A stretch of 36,234 bases of DNA from an uncultured Clostridia bacterium (GCA_947165425.1 CAMVAJ010000021.1:1-36234); one strand, 5' to 3'. Shown: positions 7,193 through 13,749, counted from the stretch's first letter. Notes: a model not told the origin generated them from the letters alone. Made by a program: numbers and translations.

Positions 7193-7222
7193 ATTATACT
7201 TCGGCTGTATGCAATTTGTCAA
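7193..7222 (-). promoter_or_regulatory. Leftward early promoter
   Basis: On the minus strand there is a perfect TTGACA (7222-7217) and a perfect TATAAT (7198-7193) with an 18-nt spacer. It is back-to-back with the repressor promoter. Confidence 0.85.
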
Positions 7223-7224
7223 TA

Positions 7225-7283
7225 CTATTCCCAAAATAAACTTGACTGCATTCAACACCTGTGCTATAATATAGTAGGAATAG
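7225..7283. promoter_or_regulatory. Possible repressor operator half-sites
   Basis: CTATTCC (7225-7231) and its inverse GGAATAG (7277-7283) flank the rightward promoter. They are candidates for binding sites of the XRE repressor in the divergent control region; inferred from symmetry and position only. Confidence 0.4.
7242..7270 (+). promoter_or_regulatory. Rightward repressor (lysogeny) promoter
   Basis: TTGACT (7242-7247), 17-nt spacer, TATAAT (7265-7270), followed by AAAGGAGGG and the repressor start. Confidence 0.85.
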
Positions 7284-7299
7284 AAAGGAGGGCAGACGT

Positions 7300-7665
7300 T
7301 TGGACACCGTTGGAGAGAGAATAAAGCACTTGCGGAAGGAACTGCGTCTAACTCAGGTCGAATTTGGCAAGGTTATTGGGCTGGCCGGTGCCAGTGTTGC
7401 GAAGGTTGAAGCCAATGCAAGCAATCTTACCGAAGCCGCCATTAAGCTGATCTGCGCCACCTGGAAGGTGAACTATCTTTGGATCACCGAAGGGCGCGGG
7501 GAGATGATGCAGGACCTCAGTCTGGAGGATTTGGTGGACAAGTACATGGCCGGGGAATCCCCGCTGGCCATATCGATTATGAAGGCGTTCGTCAGGCTCC
7601 CGGATGAAGAGTGGGCCATGTTTCGCGACATGATCGACCGCATTAAAAACGAGGGGCAGCTGTGA
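7300..7665 (+). CDS. XRE-family phage repressor (CI-like)
   Basis: 121 residues from a TTG at 7300 with AAAGGAGGG about 8 nt upstream. The N-terminal helix-turn-helix is clear (GERIKHLRKELRLTQVEFGK, then GASVAKVEANASNLTEAAIK and NYLWITEGRG). The C-terminus (about 70-121) is a short helical oligomerisation-type region with no LexA-like peptidase motif. It is divergent from the early operon across a shared promoter region, the classic position of the lysogeny repressor. The lack of an autocleavage domain suggests induction through another protein, possibly the HExxH protein at 6623. Confidence 0.85.
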   Translation: MDTVGERIKHLRKELRLTQVEFGKVIGLAGASVAKVEANASNLTEAAIKLICATWKVNYLWITEGRGEMMQDLSLEDLVDKYMAGESPLAISIMKAFVRLPDEEWAMFRDMIDRIKNEGQL

Positions 7666-7678
7666 TGGCTGCCCCTCG
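7644..7678 (-). terminator. Intrinsic terminator for the 38-aa gene, overlapping the repressor 3' end
   Basis: GAGGGGCAGC and GCTGCCCCTC form a 10-bp stem (7652-7677 approx). On the minus strand it is followed by GTTTTTAATG, so it terminates leftward transcription. The repressor stop codon lies in the loop. Confidence 0.75.
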
Positions 7679-7691
7679 GCGGTTGTCCGGC

Positions 7692-7808
7692 TCAGTTGTG
7701 GGTGAACAGATCGTTGATAAATCGATAGATCGCCCTCAACACCTTTTCGTCCTCGATGTGCTCCAGCAGCGCGGCAATACACGCCCGCAGTTCCTTCAGG
7801 TTATCCAT
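7692..7808 (-). CDS. 38-aa protein convergent to the repressor
   Basis: A short ORF with an ATG at 7808, GGAGAG upstream, TGA at 7692 and its own terminator at 7644-7678. The product is one amphipathic helical unit (MDNLKELRACIAALLEHIED ... AIYRFINDLFTHN). Its coherent start site, codon use and terminator support it as a real gene. It could act on the repressor or as an antisense transcript; both are speculation. Confidence 0.55.
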   Translation of the reverse strand: MDNLKELRACIAALLEHIEDEKVLRAIYRFINDLFTHN

Positions 7809-7911
7809 GTGTATCTCTCCATTGTGTTTTACTCAGCGCTGGCATCTTTATTATATTCCCCAGCGGCGCGAACAATTCCAACATTTTTTTGATTTTGTAA
7901 GGAGGATTGCC

Positions 7912-8160
7912 ATGACTTGTCCGAAATGTCACAGCACCAACGTCACGGCCCAGATCGTCACCGAGAGCGAGCTGAAGAACGCCCACCACAATGTATTCTG
8001 GTGGCTGTTCATCGGCTGGTGGTGGATGATCATCAAATGGGTTTTTCTCACCATTCCCGCGCTGATCATCAAGATTTTCTCCCCGAAGCGGCAAAAACTG
8101 AAGCAGACGCAGACCACCATGTGGGTGTGCCACCAATGCGGGCACAACTGGCGGGCATAA
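7912..8160 (+). CDS. Small zinc-ribbon membrane protein
   Basis: 82 residues from an ATG with AGGAGG upstream. It starts with CPKC, has a tryptophan-rich hydrophobic segment (NVFWWLFIGWWWMIIKWVFL, about 27-46, continuing LTIPALIIKIF) and ends with CHQCGHNW, so the two CxxC pairs flank a membrane hairpin and may meet to bind zinc. It is encoded between repressor and integrase, a usual place for genes expressed in the lysogen. A host-modifying or superinfection role is possible but unsupported. Confidence 0.7.
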   Translation: MTCPKCHSTNVTAQIVTESELKNAHHNVFWWLFIGWWWMIIKWVFLTIPALIIKIFSPKRQKLKQTQTTMWVCHQCGHNWRA

Positions 8161-8165
8161 AGAAA

Positions 8166-8192
8166 CCCCGTCGCGCGGCGAACACGACGGGG
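8166..8192. terminator. Hairpin after the zinc-ribbon gene
   Basis: CCCCGTCG (8166-8173) pairs with CGACGGGG (8185-8192). No T-run follows, so it may be a weak terminator or an mRNA-stabilising structure. Confidence 0.45.
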
Positions 8193-8213
8193 AAGACAAA
8201 GCAGGGGGAACCT

Positions 8214-8256
8214 CCATGCCATTGCCATGCCTCTATTATAGCATGGGTTGGCATGG
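8214..8256. promoter_or_regulatory. Repeated CCATGCC sites around a -10-like box before the integrase
   Basis: CCATGCC occurs at 8214-8220 and 8225-8231 (11 bp apart) and its inverse GGCATGG at 8250-8256. They bracket TATTATA (8235-8241). This looks like an operator controlling integrase transcription; no good -35 box is visible. Confidence 0.45.
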
Positions 8257-8272
8257 ATGTAAAGGAGCATCT

Positions 8273-9853
8273 ATGAACAATCTCAATCCATCCGGCCTGT
8301 ACTGCGCCTATCTGCGCAAATCGCGCCGGGACGAAGAGTTGGAGGCCCTCGGCCAGGGGGAAACCCTCCAGCGCCATGAGAGGCAGCTTGCGGAGCTGGC
8401 CCATCGCCTCGGCATCCGCGTCGCGCGCACCTATCGGGAGATCGTGTCCGGCGATACCATCGCGGACCGGCCCCAGGTGCGCCAGCTTCTGGACGACATC
8501 ACCGCGGGCCTGTGGGACGGCGTACTGGTGATGGACGTGGACCGGCTCTCCCGCGGCAATTCGATCGATCAGGGCGTGATCATGCAGACGGTGCTGTATG
8601 CCGGCGTGTTGATCATCACCCCGGACAAGATATACGATCCCGCGAACGACAGCGATTCCGAGTTTTTCGAGATGCGCCTGTTCTTCGGGCGGCGGGAATA
8701 TGCGATGATCAAAAAGCGCCTTCAGCGCGGGCGCGTGCAATCTGCGCTGGAGGGCTGTTATCTGGGCTCCCGGGACGTGTACGGCTATCGGCGCGTCAAG
8801 CTGCAGGGGCGCAAGGGCTGGACGCTGGAGGTTGTTCCACGTGAAGCGGACGTCGTGCGCTCTATTTTTGCGTGGTATGCCGACGGCATGGACGGGCAGC
8901 CCGTTGGCACCTATCTGATCGCGGACCGGCTGAACCAGATGGGCCTCCCCCCGGATCGCGGCGGCGCGTGGATACCTTCCACCGTGCGCGGCATGCTCTC
9001 AAACCCCGTGTATGTGGGCATGATCCGTTGGAATCACCGCACCACACAGTATAAGATCGTCGATGGCAAGCGTGAAAAGACGCGGCCCCTGAACGCGCAG
9101 GAGATACTGGTGGACGGCCTGCACCCGGCCATCATTGACCGGGCGCTGTTTGATCGCGTCCAGCGCATGATGGCGGCCCACGAAAAGCGGCCCAAGAGCG
9201 CCATGAAGGATTTTGCGAACCCCCTCGGCGGGCTTGTGATCTGTCCCATCTGCGGGCACAAGATGCAGACCAAGGGCAGCCCGGGCCGAAGGGGCGATTT
9301 TATCTATTGCCCCACCCAGCGCTGTCCCACCCGCAGCGCCTACGTCTTTGCCGTGGAGGACATCACCCTCCATGCCCTCGGCGGCTGGCTCTCAGACTTT
9401 CAGGCCCGACAGGGCGACGCCCCGGGCCCCCGGCAGGATGCGGACGCTCCGGCCCGCGCCTCGGCCCTGGCCCACCATCGGGAGCAGCTTGCCACGCTGC
9501 AGGCCCAGTCCGAACGGCTGTATGATCTGCTGGAGCAGGGCCTCTACACCCCCGACGAATACAGACAGCGCCGCGCCGACCTCAACGCCAAACTGGACGC
9601 GGAGCGCCGCGCCCTGGACGCCCTCGCCGCGCCGGCTTTCTCCGATCCCATCGCGCCGCTTATTCCCCAGATTCACACCGTCGTGGACGCTTACCAAAGC
9701 GCCCAAACCCCCGCGGAGAAAAACGCCCTTCTCCGTACCGTCGTGGATCATATCGAATTTCACAAAACCCAGCGTTGCCTCCGCAATAACCAACCCGGCG
9801 ATTACCTCACCCTCGTGGTTTATCCCAAGTACCCCCAAAAAACCAATTCTTAA
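8273..9853 (+). CDS. Large serine recombinase (integrase)
   Basis: 526 residues from the ATG at 8273 (AAAGGAG upstream). It has an N-terminal resolvase-type catalytic domain with the nucleophile in YLRKSRRDE (S17) and the DVDRLSRG motif. The Recombinase domain follows (about 165-280), with NQMGLP, VRGMLSNPVYVGMIRWN and a helix. A zinc-ribbon (CPICGHKM ... CPTQRC) comes next, and the C-terminal coiled coil (SERLYDLLEQGLYTPDEYRQ) is typical of the family. It integrates and, with a directionality factor, excises the phage at attP/attB. The open frame upstream of 8273 crosses the promoter and lacks a ribosome binding site. It is followed by a bidirectional terminator. Confidence 0.95.
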   Translation: MNNLNPSGLYCAYLRKSRRDEELEALGQGETLQRHERQLAELAHRLGIRVARTYREIVSGDTIADRPQVRQLLDDITAGLWDGVLVMDVDRLSRGNSIDQGVIMQTVLYAGVLIITPDKIYDPANDSDSEFFEMRLFFGRREYAMIKKRLQRGRVQSALEGCYLGSRDVYGYRRVKLQGRKGWTLEVVPREADVVRSIFAWYADGMDGQPVGTYLIADRLNQMGLPPDRGGAWIPSTVRGMLSNPVYVGMIRWNHRTTQYKIVDGKREKTRPLNAQEILVDGLHPAIIDRALFDRVQRMMAAHEKRPKSAMKDFANPLGGLVICPICGHKMQTKGSPGRRGDFIYCPTQRCPTRSAYVFAVEDITLHALGGWLSDFQARQGDAPGPRQDADAPARASALAHHREQLATLQAQSERLYDLLEQGLYTPDEYRQRRADLNAKLDAERRALDALAAPAFSDPIAPLIPQIHTVVDAYQSAQTPAEKNALLRTVVDHIEFHKTQRCLRNNQPGDYLTLVVYPKYPQKTNS

Positions 9854-9919
9854 AAATCCATTTTACTGGGAGATCAAACAGAAGAATTCGTCTTTCTATT
9901 CTATTTCCCTGTATTATAA

Positions 9920-9949
9920 AGCGCCCCGTCGGAAATCCGGCGGGGCGCT
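9920..9949. terminator. Bidirectional terminator between integrase and accessory operon
   Basis: A 13-bp stem AGCGCCCCGTCGG / CCGGCGGGGCGCT with loop AAAT. On the minus strand it is followed by TTTATAAT; on the plus side by a weaker T-stretch. The two operons converge here. Confidence 0.85.
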
Positions 9950-9951
9950 GG

Positions 9952-10308
9952 TCATAGCCTTTTTATAATCGCGTTGTACAGCTTTGGGTGCATTGTTTGC
10001 AGGATCGACATTGCCTCATCCAATACCGGCCATATTTGCGCCGCTCTTTTACCGTCGATGGCCTTGCCAAACTCCGTCCCGCTTTCATATTCCACGATTT
10101 CTTCCGCAGACGTTTGCGGTCCTTCGGCCATGGACGCGCCTCGGATCATAGGCATTTCAAACGTTTCTCGCCGCAGCTGTTCGGGGTTGCCGAACAGCTG
10201 CGCTTTAATCGTTAAAAACGCCGCCAGTCTCATGCATGTCCAGGCGTCAGGGTCGCGGTCGGCCCGGCATTCGGCGATTGCCTGGTCGATGTCGCGCTCG
10301 GTAATCAT
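9952..10308 (-). CDS. Conserved-type phage protein of unknown function (last gene of accessory operon)
   Basis: 118 residues, ATG at 10308. The N-terminal half is helical (MITERDIDQAIAECRADRDP, TCMRLAAFLTIKAQLF). A low-complexity middle precedes a C-terminal helical pair (GTEFGKAIDGKRAAQIWPVL, EAMSILQTMHPKLYNAIIKR). I recall this helix-linker-helix pattern from prophages of gut Firmicutes, next to genes like its neighbours here. No function is known to me. Confidence 0.65.
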   Translation of the reverse strand: MITERDIDQAIAECRADRDPDAWTCMRLAAFLTIKAQLFGNPEQLRRETFEMPMIRGASMAEGPQTSAEEIVEYESGTEFGKAIDGKRAAQIWPVLDEAMSILQTMHPKLYNAIIKRL

Positions 10309-10313
10309 GGGGA

Positions 10314-10682
10314 CTACCTCATGATGCCCTCAATGCGGTCGGCCATGCTGTGCATCTCCCGGCGGGCGCGGTCGTCGCGCTCCATCGACGCGCGGCGGCG
10401 CAGCTCGTCGGCCAGGTTGCGGTCGGCGTAGGACGCGCCGGAATAGCGGCCCATGCTGTCGCGCGGGGCGTTCATGCGGCCACGGGCCCCGCTGTAGTCG
10501 TCAGCATAGCTGCTTCCGCTGTAGCCGCTGCCCTCCATGGCATCGGAGGTCAGCTTGCTCTTTTTGTAGTGCTCCAGCATGTCTGCATACTGCACGTCCT
10601 GCATGGACAGTTCGCCCTTGCGGGCTTTGCCGTCCAGCTCTTTCAGTTCGTCACAGACGAATTCATAGAGATTGTTGTGCAT
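10314..10682 (-). CDS. Helical protein with low-complexity Gly/Ser/Tyr centre, unknown
   Basis: 122 residues from the ATG at 10682 (GGAGGTAAC upstream). The N-terminal helix (NNLYEFVCDELKELDGKARK) is followed by a Tyr/Ser/Gly/Arg-rich stretch (about 55-90), then a charged helix (ADELRRRASMERDDRARREM). Stop is TAG. It forms part of the accessory operon. The disordered centre flanked by helices suggests a scaffold or binding protein. Confidence 0.65.
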   Translation of the reverse strand: MHNNLYEFVCDELKELDGKARKGELSMQDVQYADMLEHYKKSKLTSDAMEGSGYSGSSYADDYSGARGRMNAPRDSMGRYSGASYADRNLADELRRRASMERDDRARREMHSMADRIEGIMR

Positions 10683-10701
10683 TCCTGTTACCTCCTTTCC
10701 A

Positions 10702-11193
10702 TCAGCGGCGGCGGGCGACGCCTGCAAAATTCAGTTTGAGATTGGGATTCACGATCTCCACAGGCACCGCGGAGGTGTTGATCACCTGAATCGCGGCGCA
10801 GCGGCACAGCCATGGCACCGACACGATGATTCCCGCGCTCACGTTCTCAGGCTCCTCGGCCGCCGCCGGAGTGCTCTGCATGACGCTGTCCGGGTCGATC
10901 ACGCCGTCGATGGCCACGGCCAGCGACAGCACGCTGCCGCCCGTGCCGCCCTCGGGCAACTGGAGGTTGGCGTGGAAGTCCAGGTCATAGTCGGCCTGGA
11001 GCATGCCGCAGCAGTTCCAGGGGATCACGCCGTCACAGCTGGAGATCACGCTGGGTGCGGCCAGGCGGACCAGGCCGGTGCCCGGTCTCCAGTAGATCAG
11101 GCCGCTACCGCAGGGGACGGGGTTGACGGTAAACGCAATGCCGGCCCCGGGCTGGAGAAGCTGGGTTCCCGGCGCGCTGATTTCAAACGCCAT
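10702..11193 (-). CDS. Predicted beta-sandwich (jelly-roll-like) protein
   Basis: 163 residues from the ATG at 11193 (MAFEISAPGTQLLQPGAGIA). Alternating short strands (SGLIYWRPGTGLVRLA, GSVLSLAVAIDG, AGIIVSVPWLCRCAAIQVIN) and the final VPVEIVNPNLKLNF suggest an all-beta trimeric fold of the TNF/BclA or head-fibre type. Paired cysteines are present. It could decorate the virion or, if expressed by the lysogen, be exposed on the cell surface. The fold call is based on strand pattern only. Confidence 0.6.
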   Translation of the reverse strand: MAFEISAPGTQLLQPGAGIAFTVNPVPCGSGLIYWRPGTGLVRLAAPSVISSCDGVIPWNCCGMLQADYDLDFHANLQLPEGGTGGSVLSLAVAIDGVIDPDSVMQSTPAAAEEPENVSAGIIVSVPWLCRCAAIQVINTSAVPVEIVNPNLKLNFAGVARRR

Positions 11194-11206
11194 TAGCCCA
11201 CCCCCG

Positions 11207-12136
11207 TCAGGATGCGGCCAGCGCCACGCCGTTGCCGCCACAGCCGCAGTTGTTGCCGTTTCTCAGGTTGCTGGTGCAGCTGAAAATCGGCGTGTTTCCG
11301 AAGACGGGCACCGTGCCGACCGGGCAGTCCTTGAAACGGGCATAGGTTCGGTCGATGATGGCGTCGGCCTGGGCCAGGCGGTCGGCCTGGTTGCGCAGGT
11401 ACTGCACCTCGGAGCGCAGGTCCTGATTCTTGCGCTTTTCGTCGTCCAGACGGTCGGCAAAGAACTCGTCCTTCATCGCCTGGAAGCCGTCGCGGATCGC
11501 GCCCATGATGGCGTTGGTGTTGGTCATCTCCTGCATGGTCTGCTGCTGGAGACCCTGGGCCAGCGCGGCGCGGTCGTCGCAGCCCTCGCGGGCGATGGTG
11601 TACTTCAGGTCGGCGCCCTGTGCTTGCACGGCGTTAAATCCCTGCATCATGGCGGTCTGCATGCCAAAGCCCTGCTGCATGTTTGCCATCTGCCTGCCGT
11701 TGGCCGCGATCTCGGCGGCGCTGAATCCCTGGTTCACGGCCTGGGTGATGCCGTTGCCGGTCTCGCACACCTGTCGGCCCAGTCCGGCAATGCCCAGCTG
11801 CACGTCGCCGAAGCCCCGGTTCACGTCGCTTCGCAGGTCGGAGATCTGATTGTTCGTCTGCTGGGTCTGGAAGCCGTCGCTGATCTGGCGGGAATTGGAC
11901 AGCCACGGGTAGAGCCAATCCATGCCCATCATGCCGGCGCCCATCATGCCGCCCCAGCCGCCCATGCCGAAGCCGCCCCACATGCCGCCGCCCAGCAGCA
12001 GCAGCAGGATGATCCACCATCCGTCGCCGCCGAAGCTGTTGGAGAAGCCGCCGCCATAGCCGCCCATGGGATAGCCGCCATACAGCGGGGTCACGGGCAT
12101 TGTCATGGTGTAGCCGCCCATATCATTAAGTGCCAT
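11207..12136 (-). CDS. Glycine-rich membrane protein with coiled-coil body, unknown
   Basis: 309 residues from the ATG at 12136 (GGAGGATTGACACT upstream). The N-terminus is Gly/Tyr-rich. A hydrophobic segment DGWWIILLLLLGGGMWGG (about 44-61) spans the membrane, then Gly/Met-rich sequence, then a long helical region (FQTQQTNNQISDLRSDVNRG ... DEKRKNQDLRSEVQYLRNQA) and a Cys-rich tail (NCGCGGNG). The layout (Gly-rich, TM, coiled coil) is one I recall from gut Firmicutes prophages. It may anchor a surface assembly or oligomerise at the membrane; unproven. Confidence 0.7.
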   Translation of the reverse strand: MALNDMGGYTMTMPVTPLYGGYPMGGYGGGFSNSFGGDGWWIILLLLLGGGMWGGFGMGGWGGMMGAGMMGMDWLYPWLSNSRQISDGFQTQQTNNQISDLRSDVNRGFGDVQLGIAGLGRQVCETGNGITQAVNQGFSAAEIAANGRQMANMQQGFGMQTAMMQGFNAVQAQGADLKYTIAREGCDDRAALAQGLQQQTMQEMTNTNAIMGAIRDGFQAMKDEFFADRLDDEKRKNQDLRSEVQYLRNQADRLAQADAIIDRTYARFKDCPVGTVPVFGNTPIFSCTSNLRNGNNCGCGGNGVALAAS

Positions 12137-12139
12137 AGT

Positions 12140-12260
12140 GTCAATCCTCCACATAAAAATCTATACAATTCTCCTCGCGCGCCGGAGATTGTATGTGTGT
12201 TGACAGGATTGACGCGGCGCTGTATAATGTGCGTGTGATGGCGTGGCGACACGTCAATCC
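12140..12260. promoter_or_regulatory. Three GTCAATCC-type sites around the small RNA promoter
   Basis: GTCAATCC at 12140-12147, its inverse GGATTGACG at 12206-12214 (between -35 and -10) and CGTCAATCC at 12252-12260. The last two form a perfect 9-bp inverted repeat spanning the -10 box and the transcription start. The first overlaps the ribosome binding site of the glycine-rich gene. Confidence 0.5.
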
Positions 12261-12301
12261 CTCGGCCCTCCGGTGCTGGTAACGCCGGCGGGCCTTTTTT
12301 T
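12200..12301 (+). ncRNA. Stand-alone small RNA (perfect promoter to intrinsic terminator)
   Basis: TTGACA (12200-12205), 17-nt spacer and TATAAT (12223-12228) are an exact consensus promoter on the plus strand. The predicted start is near 12235. The terminator stem GGCCC-T-CCGG (12264-12273) pairs with CCGG-C-GGGCC (12285-12294), followed by seven T (12295-12301). The transcript would be about 65 nt, opposite in direction to all surrounding genes, ending on the stop codon of the 12300-12569 gene. It contains a 14-codon ORF (MAWRHVNPSALRCW) without a ribosome binding site; I favour a non-coding RNA. Confidence 0.75.
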
Positions 12302-12569
12302 ATCTTCTCCCCATCATGCGGTCAATGAGGGGCTGGACCATCCGGAGCCGCTGCTGAGGCACCTGGCCTGTCTGGATCAGGTGCATGGCCATGGCCCGCG
12401 GATCGCCTCTCATGTTTTCCGGGATGTCCACATGGGCCCGGCTGATGTATCCGTTTACGTCGTCCTTGAGCCCCTGGGCGTCCCTCAGGAACGCCTGGCG
12501 CATCTGCTCCTCGGTCATTTGGGCCGGCTGTTCCGCGGGCGCGACGTTGGGTCTGTCAAAAAATCCCAT
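12300..12569 (-). CDS. Small accessory-operon protein, unknown
   Basis: 89 residues from an ATG at 12569 (MGFFDRPN). Mostly helical, proline/glutamine-rich at the N-terminus (APAEQPAQMTEEQMRQAFLR), with a repeated-looking methionine-rich C-terminus (QQRLRMVQPLIDRMMGRR). It is nearly contiguous with the upstream gene. No recognised domain. Confidence 0.65.
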   Translation of the reverse strand: MGFFDRPNVAPAEQPAQMTEEQMRQAFLRDAQGLKDDVNGYISRAHVDIPENMRGDPRAMAMHLIQTGQVPQQRLRMVQPLIDRMMGRR

Positions 12570-13010
12570 TTATTCCTCGCCTCCGTTGTTCAGCTTGCTC
12601 CTGGGCGCTTTGGGGGCGCTCATCGCCTCCAGGCGCTTCTCCAACCCGTCCCACGTCACGAACTGGGATGGGTCTATGGGGGCTTTCTGGGGCTCCGGCG
12701 GCCTGCGGTCATAGATCAGCAGGTTGTAGCCGGTCTGCCCCTGCTCCTTGACGATGAAGGCCATTCGATCCGCGGTGTAAAACAGCTGGGACTGTCCCGG
12801 CTCCAGGCGAAACGCCTCGGCCTCGGCGATGGAATTGACCTGAAGCATGCGGGCGTCGATGAACGGGGTCATCTGGGGCGCAGGCGTCTGCGGCTGGGCC
12901 AACTGGCGGGCCTGCTGCTGCTGGCTCAGCCAGTTGATATACTGCGGGTCGTCCTGCATCCGCTGGCCGGGGTAATCCGGGAACCACTGCTGACGGTAGG
13001 GGTCTACCAT
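12570..13010 (-). CDS. Accessory-operon protein, unknown
   Basis: 146 residues from the ATG at 13010 (MVDPYRQQWF). It has a Gln/Pro-rich N-terminus (WLSQQQQARQLAQPQTPAPQ). Next is a compact beta-rich segment (MLQVNSIAEAEAFRLEPGQS ... FYTADRMAFIVKEQ) and a helical C-terminus. The beta segment pattern resembles small phage domains of unknown function. Its TAA overlaps the next gene start region. Confidence 0.65.
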   Translation of the reverse strand: MVDPYRQQWFPDYPGQRMQDDPQYINWLSQQQQARQLAQPQTPAPQMTPFIDARMLQVNSIAEAEAFRLEPGQSQLFYTADRMAFIVKEQGQTGYNLLIYDRRPPEPQKAPIDPSQFVTWDGLEKRLEAMSAPKAPRSKLNNGGEE

Positions 13011-13016
13011 GCGGGG

Positions 13017-13400
13017 TCACTCCTCTCTGTACCAGTAATATTGGGGGCAAAGCTGGGTCGAATCGAAGGAATCATACACGCGCCCGTCGATCACGGCGGC
13101 GGTGTGATTTTCGAAGCCCAGGACGTAGGTGCCCACGGGGTTGTCGACGGCGAAATCCTCGGCGGTGTAGCAGATGGGGCAGGAATTTGGAATGATGGCG
13201 CGGCGAAAACCGTAACGGCGCAGCACGCCTCCCCAGGTTTCGTTGGTCGGTCCCATGTCGCCCTCTCCGTAGCCGTGGGCGTGGATCAGGGCGTATGCCT
13301 CGCGCCAGTCGACGTCCAGCGCCGCGGACACGGCCCGTACAGCGCAATCTATTGTGTATTTGCCGTAGGGATTTGGGTTGTAATACTGCCATCTGCTCAT
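13017..13400 (-). CDS. Papain-like cysteine-protease-fold protein (first gene of accessory operon)
   Basis: 127 residues. The pattern DCAVRAVSAAL (C19), then NHTAAVIDGRVYDSFDS (H99, D110 or D113) is the Cys-His-Asp order of papain-like peptidases, and the whole is about the size of a minimal domain. CPICYT (74-79) adds a Cys pair. Similar sequences are, from recall, common in gut Firmicutes prophages, with no function I know of. The ATG has no ribosome binding site and lies about 7 nt from a -10-like TACAAT, so the mRNA may be leaderless. Confidence 0.75.
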   Translation of the reverse strand: MSRWQYYNPNPYGKYTIDCAVRAVSAALDVDWREAYALIHAHGYGEGDMGPTNETWGGVLRRYGFRRAIIPNSCPICYTAEDFAVDNPVGTYVLGFENHTAAVIDGRVYDSFDSTQLCPQYYWYREE

Positions 13401-13406
13401 GCTTTA

Positions 13407-13435
13407 ATTGTATAGTGTGGCGCGCACCCGCAACA
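13407..13435 (-). promoter_or_regulatory. Accessory operon promoter (leaderless-type)
   Basis: On the minus strand TACAAT (13412-13407) with a poor -35 region (TGTTGC, 13435-13430). The expected start falls on or next to the ATG at 13400. The weak -35 box fits activator dependence. Confidence 0.45.
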
Positions 13436-13443
13436 GCCCATGC

Positions 13444-13471
13444 ACCCGACACTTACCCGACATTCACCGAC
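13444..13471. promoter_or_regulatory. Three phased GTCGGGT repeats upstream of the accessory promoter
   Basis: ACCCGAC (plus strand) at 13444-13450 and 13455-13461 and ACCGAC at 13466-13471 are 10-11 bp apart, one helical turn. They lie at about -44 to -71 from the predicted start, where an activator would bind. Confidence 0.5.
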
Positions 13472-13479
13472 GCTCCCCC

Positions 13480-13521
13480 AAAAAAACAAAATAGCACCGT
13501 GCAAAATCTGCACGGTGCTAT
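13480..13521 (-). terminator. Strong terminator ending the late operon
   Basis: A perfect 13-bp stem ATAGCACCGTGCA / TGCACGGTGCTAT with loop AAATC, followed on the minus strand by ATTTTGTTTTTTT. Confidence 0.9.
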
Positions 13522-13524
13522 GTG

Positions 13525-13749
13525 TCACATATGCTTGTACAGGATGGCCTCGGCCCTATGGACGCGCCGGGCGATCTGCTTTTCGCTCATGCCCTCGGCC
13601 TCGGCGATGGCGGCGTAGGTGTCATGGATCACCAGCGCCCGGATCATGATGCGCCGGTCCTGCGCGTTTGGCAGCCATTCGGCAATGGCCCGCTCCCGGG
13701 CGCTGACGCCGAAGGGCTCAAACAGCGCCTCGTTTTTGCGCCTGCTCAT
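13525..13749 (-). CDS. Small HTH protein (sigma region 4-like), possible activator
   Basis: 74 residues, TGA at 13525. The C-terminal part (TYAAIAEAEGMSEKQIARRV followed by HRAEAILYKHM) has the spacing of a sigma-70 region 4 / LuxR-type helix-turn-helix. As the last gene of the late unit, directly upstream of the phased repeats at 13444-13471, it is a good candidate for the activator of the accessory promoter. That link is inference from position. Confidence 0.65.
   Translation of the reverse strand: MSRRKNEALFEPFGVSARERAIAEWLPNAQDRRIMIRALVIHDTYAAIAEAEGMSEKQIARRVHRAEAILYKHM

Noticed and set aside
9854..9919. attP core site after the integrase
   Set aside because: A position next to the integrase is expected, but I could not find a convincing imperfect palindrome with a central dinucleotide in this stretch, so no attachment site is annotated.
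12235..12282. 14-codon ORF (MAWRHVNPSALRCW) as a peptide gene
   Set aside because: No ribosome binding site, and the stop lies in the terminator loop. A non-coding RNA explains the promoter and terminator better, though a leaderless peptide is not excluded.
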